DNA of 5,346 nt, from the NCBI GenBank assembly GCA_027021085.1, contig JALUVB010000292.1, positions 1 through 5,346 of the forward strand. Reading direction: 5' to 3'. Position numbers and translations under genes: made by a program. The stretch's first letter is position 1. The number at the start of each line of letters is the position of its first letter. Below, in pieces: positions 1 through 5,056 of this stretch. The notes beneath the pieces are model-generated. The model had not been told where the DNA came from, made no database searches, and was given only the letters and a program-made list of their open reading frames with translations. The DNA comes from a bacterium. Its GTDB lineage: Bacteria > CAIJMQ01 > JAADFP01.

Positions 1-250
1 TTATATATCCCTGGAAGATAAAATAATTCTGGGATTGATGAATTTTTCCACCGACGTATACGAAGAAATTATCCTATCCCTCCCCGGGTTAGCAGGCAAA
101 AAATTTGCAGTTTTCAGGCTTAATGAAGAGGGCAAAAGGGAAGATATCAAGGATAGAGTAAAGAAAAGAGAGCTTGCAGGAGAAAAATGCTTTTCGTTGC
201 AACTGACCTTCATCCCCGCTTCCTTAAATGTGTTGATATTCGAGTTATAA
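1..250 (+). CDS. 3' end of an unidentified protein, C-terminal beta-rich domain (5' partial)
   Basis: The frame is open from the left edge (first full codon at base 2) to TAA at 248-250, so these 82 residues are the C-terminus of a longer protein. An in-frame TTG-ATG at 35-40 exists, but no good Shine-Dalgarno precedes it and the frame is open upstream, so I do not take it as a start. The visible part alternates hydrophobic and polar residues as in a small beta-sandwich (for example LGLMNFSTDVYEEIILSLPG, then KKFAVFRLNEEGK, ending VLIFEL). Similar-looking C-terminal beta domains close many glycoside hydrolases of the alpha-galactosidase/beta-galactosidase type. That comparison is only an impression, and I do not recognise the family. 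Only 16 bases separate it from the next gene, so the two are probably co-transcribed. I am confident that it is a real gene end but not of its function. Confidence 0.72.
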   Translation, partial: YISLEDKIILGLMNFSTDVYEEIILSLPGLAGKKFAVFRLNEEGKREDIKDRVKKRELAGEKCFSLQLTFIPASLNVLIFEL

Positions 251-253
251 ACC

Positions 254-260
254 AGGAGGT
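254..260 (+). promoter_or_regulatory. Shine-Dalgarno site of the propeller-PHP gene
   Basis: AGGAGGT lies six bases before the ATG at 267 and just after the stop of the preceding gene. This fixes the start of the 793-residue protein and supports translation as the second cistron of an operon. Confidence 0.85.
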
Positions 261-266
261 ATTGCC

Positions 267-2648
267 ATGAATAATTTCACGCTTACCAGCAACAAAAAAA
301 GCTCCCGGCATAATTATTCTCCCGCTATCGGGATTGACGGAAGCAACGGTATCTGGGTTGCCTGGCTCAGCCTGAATAAAGAAGGCGACGATATTTATTT
401 AAAACGGCTACAAAACAGCCAGTGGTCAGAAGAACTTAAAGTGACCGATAAACCGGGAATTATTTACCGCCCCTGCCTAGTTACCCATCCCCAGGATGGA
501 CTATGGGTTCTCTGGGTAGAAAAAACATCTGAGACCTGGAAATTATGCGGAAGAAATTACGATAGAAACGGCAATTTGAAAGGAGATTGGGAATATATAG
601 ATAAAGGCCGTTCTTATAATCTTCACTCCCATTGCGACTGCAAGGGCAACATCCACCTTGCCTGGGAGAGCCATGCAGGCGGGAAAACAGTCATCAAAAT
701 GGCTAAACTTGCAAAGGGGGATTTATCTACTCCCCGCACTATCAGTAACCCTCTTTTCAATTCCTACGATCCCTCTCTGGCCAGTGACAGCAAGGGAAAT
801 TTATGGATAGCCTACACCTCCTTTCAACAGGGAAATTACGATATCTTCTGTCGTTCCTACAGTAACGAGGATAATCTCCTGGGCAAAGAGCAAAAGGTAA
901 GCTGGATACACGGATACAGCTACTATCCAACAGTAACAGTAGATTCCCAGGATAGGATATGGTTCAGCTTTGTATCCTACGTGGGAGAATATCGTATGAA
1001 AGAACTGTTTCCCCTGGTAAAAACCGAATTACGGAAAAGACATCACTCCTTCTGGCTTAACCAGAGATACATTTATTGTGTCTGCCTGGATAAGGGCAAG
1101 TGGTATATTCCCATAAAGAAAGATGCTCCTCAACCTTCGCGCTGCACAGGTGTAGTCCCGGTACCGGAAAATGCTATTTATCCACATATAACCTTTGATT
1201 CTTCCGGGAAACTGTGGGTATTTTACCGATATTTCTGCTTTAATGAGAAAACTCCTGCCTGGCGAAGTCAAATCTCCGCTGTCTATCATAAAGGAGATAG
1301 ATGGTCTCCTCCGGCAATAGACCCGGCCGAAGAACTCCTGGGTGAGGCAGACCCCATACATTTAATGCAGGACCAGGAAGGAAAATTCTGGTATGCAGGA
1401 CAGGTAGATTACAGAAAATTTCCCGAATACTTTGAAAAAGAAAAAGGTGAGGAAATTTATCTGGATTATCTTGACCCCCAAGATATGGAAGGAAATCCCC
1501 CGGAACTTTATCCCCTGAGCAAAAGTTATACCCCGATAATGTCATCTTCCAACGCCGAGGTAAAATCTTATTTAACCCTACGGGGAAAGAGGTACCAGTT
1601 AGCCTTTGGCAATATTCATCGTCACTCCGAGATCTCGGGCTGTGACAGACCGTATAATGGCAGTTTTGACCTCCATTATCGCCACGCCCGGGATGTTATG
1701 GGAGAGAGTTTCAGTGCTCTTACAGATCACGGGACAAGTGGTGATGACCTAAACTGGCACAAAAATCTCAAGGCAATAGCAATTTACCACTCTCCCCCCT
1801 TCTTTGTGGCTATACCCAGTGTGGAATGGACAGCCTCGGAGAGAAAGGGGGTGGAGAAACTGGGGGAAAGCCTGGGACACTACAACATCCACTATTTCGG
1901 GGAAGACCGGGAAGCTGTTCCATATACGGCACGGGATTTTGGCTACAGCGATACGCCGGATAAAATCTGGCACCTTTTAGGCAGTAAAAAAGCTCTAACC
2001 ATTGTTCATCACCCGGCTGACTGGGACCACCACCACGGGTGGGACTACTACCATCCCCAATTTGAGCCGGTGGTAGAAATTTTCCAGGATTTGAGGGGCT
2101 CAGCAGAATACGGAGGATGTCCGGGCTCCACGGGATGGCGCCAGACTCCGCGGGAAGGATGCTTTGTACAGGATGCCCTGGCAAAAGGCTACAAGCTCGG
2201 CTTTATAGGGGGAGGAGACCACTTTGGCGTAGCAATGGCCGGTGTATATGCAGAAAACCTTACCCGCGTAGGAATCTTTGAAGCGCTGCAAAATAGAAGA
2301 TGCTTTGCCACTACCGGGATAAAGCTTCACATAGATTTCAGGCTAAACCAGACATTTATGGGAGAAGTGCTGCAATTGCGCAGAGAAAAAGAACGCATTC
2401 TCTATATCAAGGTAAGTGCACCCGAGAATATTCTCTCTATCACCATAGTTAGAAATAACCAGGACATTTATACCCATGCAGGTAAAAACAAAGAGGAAAA
2501 TTTTGCCTACCAGGATGCAGAACCACTAAAAAGCCTGTTGCAAACACGGGAAATAGGGGCACCATCTGTCTATTATTATTTACGCATCATCCTTGTAAAC
2601 GGCGAGATGGCCTGGGCATCTCCCATATGGATAGAAATAAACGAATAA
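267..2648 (+). CDS. Beta-propeller protein fused to a C-terminal DUF3604/PHP-like metallohydrolase domain
   Basis: This 793-residue protein has two parts. Residues about 17-378 hold seven copies of a loose Y-x-P-(x4)-D-x-x-G-x-x-W pattern, with the W position at residues 30, 80, 130 (His here), 180, 232, 317 and 375. The first four are exactly 50 residues apart, as in BNR/Asp-box-like seven-bladed propellers. Residues about 440-793 resemble PHP-superfamily hydrolases of the DUF3604 or CehA/McbA type. Candidate metal or catalytic residues are H451-x-H453, D487-H488 (TDHG), E520, H538 (GHYNIHYF), H581-H582, E604 with the following RGSAEY, and D651-H652 (GGGDHFG). The ending with NRRCFATTG and FMGEVL also fits DUF3604. 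The family predicts metal-dependent hydrolysis of a phosphoester, amide or ester bond; the substrate is unknown. The N-terminus has no hydrophobic stretch, so a cytoplasmic location is likely. It follows the preceding gene by 16 bases with a strong ribosome site. The domain assignment is fairly secure; the role is not. Confidence 0.88.
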   Translation: MNNFTLTSNKKSSRHNYSPAIGIDGSNGIWVAWLSLNKEGDDIYLKRLQNSQWSEELKVTDKPGIIYRPCLVTHPQDGLWVLWVEKTSETWKLCGRNYDRNGNLKGDWEYIDKGRSYNLHSHCDCKGNIHLAWESHAGGKTVIKMAKLAKGDLSTPRTISNPLFNSYDPSLASDSKGNLWIAYTSFQQGNYDIFCRSYSNEDNLLGKEQKVSWIHGYSYYPTVTVDSQDRIWFSFVSYVGEYRMKELFPLVKTELRKRHHSFWLNQRYIYCVCLDKGKWYIPIKKDAPQPSRCTGVVPVPENAIYPHITFDSSGKLWVFYRYFCFNEKTPAWRSQISAVYHKGDRWSPPAIDPAEELLGEADPIHLMQDQEGKFWYAGQVDYRKFPEYFEKEKGEEIYLDYLDPQDMEGNPPELYPLSKSYTPIMSSSNAEVKSYLTLRGKRYQLAFGNIHRHSEISGCDRPYNGSFDLHYRHARDVMGESFSALTDHGTSGDDLNWHKNLKAIAIYHSPPFFVAIPSVEWTASERKGVEKLGESLGHYNIHYFGEDREAVPYTARDFGYSDTPDKIWHLLGSKKALTIVHHPADWDHHHGWDYYHPQFEPVVEIFQDLRGSAEYGGCPGSTGWRQTPREGCFVQDALAKGYKLGFIGGGDHFGVAMAGVYAENLTRVGIFEALQNRRCFATTGIKLHIDFRLNQTFMGEVLQLRREKERILYIKVSAPENILSITIVRNNQDIYTHAGKNKEENFAYQDAEPLKSLLQTREIGAPSVYYYLRIILVNGEMAWASPIWIEINE

Positions 2649-2705
2649 AAAGACAAATAGGTGAGGAAATATGTGCTCTGGCATGCGCCGGGACAGGGAA
2701 CTGGC

Positions 2706-2733
2706 AACTCATAACTTTTAGACTTTAGACCGG
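2706..2733 (+). repeat. Degenerate 7-base tandem repeat, four units (ARACTTT type)
   Basis: Four successive heptamers can be laid out without gaps: AACTCAT, AACTTTT, AGACTTT and AGACCGG. They share the A-R-A/C-C-T start and drift apart toward the end. The tract lies in non-coding DNA, 8 bases before a second heptamer tract with a different consensus. The units are short and imperfect, so chance contributes, but the neighbouring tract with the same period makes a real repeat more likely. Confidence 0.5.
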
Positions 2734-2741
2734 GGGAAGCC

Positions 2742-2790
2742 GTGAACAGTAAATAGTGAACAGTGAATGGTGAGCAGTTAATGGTAACCT
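2742..2790 (+). repeat. Degenerate 7-base tandem repeat, seven units (GTGAACA consensus)
   Basis: Seven gap-free heptamers begin at 2742, 2749, 2756, 2763, 2770, 2777 and 2784, and every one starts with GT. Units 1 and 3 are identical (GTGAACA); the others differ from it at one to four positions (for example GTAAATA, GTGAATG, GTGAGCA). After 2790 the pattern drifts into three CCTGG-containing units spaced 8-9 bases (to about 2809). A 7-base period is not a coding period, and all frames are poor, so this is a non-coding tandem repeat. Function unknown. Confidence 0.75.
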
Positions 2791-2861
2791 GGTATCCTGG
2801 TAATCCTGGAAGATTTTCTTATGGATATTGGATTTTTAGGAATAATATAAACCATAACCCG

Positions 2862-2919
2862 CCCTGCCTGTCATGTCCGCCTGTTCTCAGGTGGGGCGAA
2901 AAAGGCAGGGAAGTCGCCC
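2862..2919 (+). terminator. GC-rich nested inverted repeat, possible terminator of the left operon
   Basis: An outer stem pairs CCCTGCCT (2862-2869) with AGGCAGGG (2903-2910), 8 perfect pairs. Inside it CCGCCTG (2877-2883) pairs with CAGGTGG (2888-2894) across a TTCT loop with one G-U pair. An alternative stem pairs GGGCG (2894-2898) with CGCCC (2915-2919), followed by TATTTTAATT, which would resemble a weak intrinsic terminator and cannot form together with the other stems. It sits over 200 bases after the stop of the propeller-PHP gene and upstream of the next promoter. It could be a terminator, a dispersed repeat of the REP type or a structured leader; the dyads are visible, the role is inferred. 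Confidence 0.45.
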
Positions 2920-2975
2920 TATTTTAATTCCTTCCCCCTCTTTCGAGAAGATTTTAAGTGAGGCAACTGATAGTC

Positions 2976-3004
2976 TTGACAAAGACGAAAAAATGGATTA
3001 TACT
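2976..3004 (+). promoter_or_regulatory. Sigma-70-type promoter of the regulator gene
   Basis: A perfect -35 hexamer TTGACA (2976-2981) is followed by a 17-base spacer and a -10 hexamer TATACT (2999-3004), one mismatch from TATAAT. Transcription would begin near 3011, about 45 bases before the ATG of the GntR-type gene. Spacing and match are close to ideal and the placement is right, so this is a strong prediction. Confidence 0.83.
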
Positions 3005-3006
3005 TA

Positions 3007-3024
3007 TGATATAGTGATATATCA
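3007..3024 (+). promoter_or_regulatory. Candidate operator: inverted repeat over the transcription start
   Basis: TGATATA (3007-3013) and TATATCA (3018-3024) are perfect inverted arms around GTGA. The right half also contains the 10-base perfect palindrome TGATATATCA (3015-3024), so two TGATATA half-sites lie in tandem as well. The site starts just after the -10 box and covers the predicted +1, where a bound dimer would block transcription. GntR-family repressors commonly bind dyads at their own promoters, so autoregulation is the simplest reading. AT-rich sequence forms dyads easily, which lowers confidence. Confidence 0.5.
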
Positions 3025-3055
3025 ATATGAAATTAGAGTTTAAAGGTGGGGTGTT

Positions 3056-4156
3056 ATGGAAGAGCTTAGATATGTCCCCAAATATATTCAGATAAAGAAA
3101 AACCTGGAGAGGCAGATTAAGCAGGGAATTTATTCTCCGGGAGACAGAATTCCAACCGAGTTTGAGCTGACGAAGATGTATGGAGTCAGCCGTATAACGG
3201 TAACCAACGCTATTAAAGAACTGGTAAATGAAGGGCTCTTAGTGCGAGCTGGGCCCAAGGGAACCTTTGTTTCTGAAATAGAGCAAAAAATAAAGTCAGA
3301 ATCTATTGCCGGGCTTCTACTTCCAGCCAGAGGGCATCTCTTCGGAGAATTTTCCCGGCATTTAGTGCAGAATCTGCATGCGGCGGACTACTACTCCTTC
3401 GTATGTGATACAAGTTTGCTGGCTCGTCATTTTAGGGAAGAGAAGAAAAAAATTCAACGTTTTTTGAGTGCTGAGTTTGGCACCCTGATTGTTGACGGGG
3501 TTTCTATTTTCCCTTTTGACTTGCTTTTGCAGAAAAAGGATATTGACAGGTTAATATTTATCTTCCGCTTTGAAACCTCGCTTTTATTCCCACAGGCCAT
3601 CAAAGTGCTGAGTGATTACGATGAGGGTGGTTATTTGGCCGTCAAGCATCTTCTTGAACTGGGACACCGGAAGATACTTGTCTGGACTTATGAGCCCCAA
3701 CCCGAACCATATTTTTACATACATTCCCTTTTAGCCGGCTGTCGGAGAGCTTTCCGGGAAAGTAGACTTGACCCTGGTGAATCGTTTTCTCTTGAAACCT
3801 ATGATCCGGAAAGGAGCAACGAGGAGAAATTAACCAAGATACTGTCGGGGCCGGATAGGCCCACGGCAATATTTGCCTTTGGTGATGTCAGGTGTGGGGA
3901 GATATTTTCCGTAGCAAGGAAATTGAATCTCTCCATCCCTGAAGACCTGGCGATTGTTGGATACTACAATACCCCCTGGTGTGAGAAATTTGATGTACCT
4001 TTAACCTCGATATCAGTGGAAGAAGAAAGCATGGTTAAGGTGGTGAGATATATACTGGAAGATAAGATGGATTTTGCTGCAGGAGAGACGATTCTTATAA
4101 AACCGAAGATAGCTGTGCGTTCCTCCTGTGGAGCGGATAAATCGAGGAAGAAATAA
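3056..4156 (+). CDS. GntR-family transcriptional regulator with LacI/GalR-like ligand-binding domain
   Basis: This 366-residue protein has a GntR-type winged helix-turn-helix at about residues 8-72. Signature elements are PGDRIPTE (28-35), the recognition-helix region [15 protein letters not shown] (42-56), EGLL (59-62) and the wing ending in GTFV (69-72). From about residue 80 it resembles the periplasmic-binding-protein fold of LacI/GalR regulators. [17 protein letters not shown] occurs near residues 191-207, PTAIFAFGD at 269-277 and [10 protein letters not shown] at 294-303, followed by [12 protein letters not shown]. This is the arrangement of AraR-like sugar-responsive repressors and the length fits. 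The ligand is probably a sugar, but its identity cannot be read. The ATG is preceded by AAAGGTGGGG (3042-3051 region) and by a near-consensus promoter with a dyad over the start site, suggesting autoregulation. The pseudopilin gene follows 98 bases after its stop and may be co-transcribed. Confidence 0.93.
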   Translation: MEELRYVPKYIQIKKNLERQIKQGIYSPGDRIPTEFELTKMYGVSRITVTNAIKELVNEGLLVRAGPKGTFVSEIEQKIKSESIAGLLLPARGHLFGEFSRHLVQNLHAADYYSFVCDTSLLARHFREEKKKIQRFLSAEFGTLIVDGVSIFPFDLLLQKKDIDRLIFIFRFETSLLFPQAIKVLSDYDEGGYLAVKHLLELGHRKILVWTYEPQPEPYFYIHSLLAGCRRAFRESRLDPGESFSLETYDPERSNEEKLTKILSGPDRPTAIFAFGDVRCGEIFSVARKLNLSIPEDLAIVGYYNTPWCEKFDVPLTSISVEEESMVKVVRYILEDKMDFAAGETILIKPKIAVRSSCGADKSRKK

Positions 4157-4177
4157 GAAAGGAGGTGAGAAAGATTA

Positions 4178-4213
4178 GAAACTTGAAATCACAAGCTCTA
4201 AACTCTAAAGGAT
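4178..4213 (+). repeat. Degenerate 7-base-period tract in the pilin leader (RAAACTY type)
   Basis: GAAACTT (4178), GAAATCA (4185), an 8-base unit CAAGCTCT (4192), AAACTCT (4200) and AAAGGAT (4207) follow each other with a near-constant 7-base step. The unit resembles the ARACTTT tract at 2706-2733. It is short and imperfect, and I include it because three such tracts occur in this window, all in non-coding DNA. Confidence 0.42.
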
Positions 4214-4215
4214 TA

Positions 4216-4236
4216 TCTCCGGTGTTGCATCGGAGA
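4216..4236 (+). promoter_or_regulatory. Strong hairpin just upstream of the pilin ribosome-binding site
   Basis: TCTCCGGTG (4216-4224) pairs with CATCGGAGA (4228-4236) over a three-base TTG loop: 9 pairs with one G-U. No T run follows, so it is not a standard terminator. TCTCC (4216-4220) could instead pair with GGAGG (4243-4247) of the ribosome site, with one G-U, so two exclusive folds are possible: one leaves the ribosome site free and one covers it. Whether this controls translation is inference. Confidence 0.5.
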
Positions 4237-4254
4237 AAAGAAGGAGGTGTAACG

Positions 4255-4983
4255 ATGTTAGGAAAAATTAGAAAAACCTGGGGTTTAAGAGGAGGGTTCA
4301 CGCTGATAGAGCTATTGGTGGTTGTAGCCATCATAGCAATACTGGCAGCCATGCTGCTGCCCGCTTTGCAGAAGGCCAGGGAGAAAGCCAGGAGGGCCGT
4401 GTGCATGAACAACTTGAAGCAGATAGGTCTGGGGCTCTACATGTACTCCATTGACTACAAGGGGTGGATAAGGATAGGCAATCAGGATGGAGCAGACTGG
4501 CGACCACCTCGATATCGTTCTCCCTTATGGGTGCTGGTAAAAGGGAACGGCACAATTCCCGCCTATGACCCAAATCAACCCGGATACCTATCCATAACAT
4601 TCCCTGGTTTATTCAGCTGTCCGAGTGCCTATCCCAAAGATTACTCACATTATATAACCCAGCGTTATGTAACATATCTTGGGCGACCTATACAAGGTAG
4701 TGGTAATTCTGGCTCCCCGCTCGAAGGGGTAAATGACTATGCCGGGACAGGAGGCTACACCTCGTTGGGATACATAATGCTCAAAAAATATCCTAACAGG
4801 GCCTTATTTGCCGATATGTTCACCTGGAGAAATCCGCACGGGGACGGGGTAAACGTGCTTTACGGTGATGGAAGTGCCAAATGGTATCCGGACAAGGACC
4901 ATGAATTCCCTCTCGCCTTAAATGGTAAAAGAGGTTACACGTATATCAACGCGACCTGGGAAAAAATGGATAATAACCGGTAG
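4255..4983 (+). CDS. Prepilin-type pseudopilin-like protein with H-X9-DG motif
   Basis: This 242-residue protein starts at the ATG seven bases after GGAGG (4243-4247). It has a short basic leader ending in RGG, a prepilin peptidase site G14|F15, the conserved E at mature position 5 (E19, in [19 protein letters not shown]) and the single N-terminal helix of class III (type IV pilin/type II secretion) signal sequences. A charged amphipathic stretch ([20 protein letters not shown]) follows, then a globular C-terminal part. Near the C-terminus H195, nine residues and D205-G206 form the H-X9-DG motif typical of the large pseudopilin-like families (DUF1559-related) expanded in Planctomycetota and Lentisphaerota. 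Those proteins are expected to be inserted in the inner membrane, processed by a PilD-type peptidase and displayed at the surface; no secretion machinery is seen here. Its position right after a sugar-type regulator suggests a substrate-related surface role, but that is inference. Confidence 0.9.
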   Translation: MLGKIRKTWGLRGGFTLIELLVVVAIIAILAAMLLPALQKAREKARRAVCMNNLKQIGLGLYMYSIDYKGWIRIGNQDGADWRPPRYRSPLWVLVKGNGTIPAYDPNQPGYLSITFPGLFSCPSAYPKDYSHYITQRYVTYLGRPIQGSGNSGSPLEGVNDYAGTGGYTSLGYIMLKKYPNRALFADMFTWRNPHGDGVNVLYGDGSAKWYPDKDHEFPLALNGKRGYTYINATWEKMDNNR

Positions 4984-5010
4984 AATATATATAGGGATAT
5001 TCTGTGTATA

Positions 5011-5044
5011 GGCAGGGGAGGGTATTCTTCCCCTGCTCTTTCTC
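5011..5044 (+). terminator. Intrinsic-terminator-like hairpin after the pseudopilin gene
   Basis: GCAGGGGA (5012-5019) pairs perfectly with TCCCCTGC (5029-5036) over a 9-base loop, with a possible extra G-U pair outside, followed by TCTTTCTC. The T tail is interrupted by C, so termination may be partial. A smaller AT stem, AGAATAT (4982-4988) with ATATTCT (4997-5003), overlaps the stop codon just upstream. The next gene begins 20 bases after the hairpin, so leaky readthrough into it is plausible. Confidence 0.7.
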
Positions 5045-5056
5045 AAGGAGGCAGCA

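Larger units (their letters stand above)
2649..3055 (+). other. 407-base intergenic region with repeats, hairpins and a promoter; no gene
   Basis: No credible coding sequence is seen in this spacer. From left to right it holds a short 7-base-period tract (2706-2733), a longer one (2742-2790, decaying to about 2809), an AT-rich stretch, a GC-rich nested inverted repeat (2862-2919), a sigma-70-type promoter (2976-3004), an inverted repeat over the expected start of transcription, and a Shine-Dalgarno site (about 3042-3050) for the regulator gene. The spacer separates the left operon from the regulator and its downstream genes. Confidence 0.8.
4155..4254 (+). promoter_or_regulatory. Structured leader of the pseudopilin gene with two Shine-Dalgarno blocks
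   Basis: AAGAAAGGAGGTG (4155-4167) overlaps the end of the regulator gene and AAGAAGGAGGTG (4238-4249) lies 5 bases before the pilin ATG. They are almost identical. The first has no ATG, GTG or TTG at a usable distance: the only GTG is inside the block itself and an ATT follows at 4174. Between them lie a heptamer-like tract and a hairpin. The second block sets the true start at 4255. A longer reading from GTG 4165 would add 30 residues before the prepilin leader, with no sign of being coding, so I reject it. Confidence 0.6.

Noticed and set aside
1-213. Reverse-strand open frame of about 70 codons at the left edge
   Set aside because: It lies wholly opposite the + strand frame that ends at 250, is Ser/Leu-rich as antisense frames often are, and has no ribosome site.
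1810-2184. Reverse-strand open frame of 124 codons inside the propeller-PHP gene
   Set aside because: It overlaps the well-supported catalytic domain, is rich in Pro, Gly and Ser without any family pattern, and is an antisense shadow.
2671-2721. Tiny open frame MCSGMRRDRELATHNF preceded by GGTGAGG
   Set aside because: It has 16 residues, runs into the heptamer tract, and shows no leader-peptide feature such as a run of one amino acid. The ribosome-site match is likely chance.
2706-2809. CRISPR array
   Set aside because: The units are 7 bases long with no unique spacers between them; nothing resembles 23-47-base repeats with spacers.
4183-4211. Possible promoter TTGAAA-17-TAAAGG in the pilin leader
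   Set aside because: The -10 match is poor and the region is a degenerate repeat that makes such matches by chance.
4165-4254. 30-residue N-terminal extension of the pilin protein from GTG 4165
   Set aside because: This GTG is part of the ribosome-site block itself, the extension crosses a repeat tract and a hairpin, and ATG 4255 has an ideal ribosome site and gives a normal short prepilin leader.
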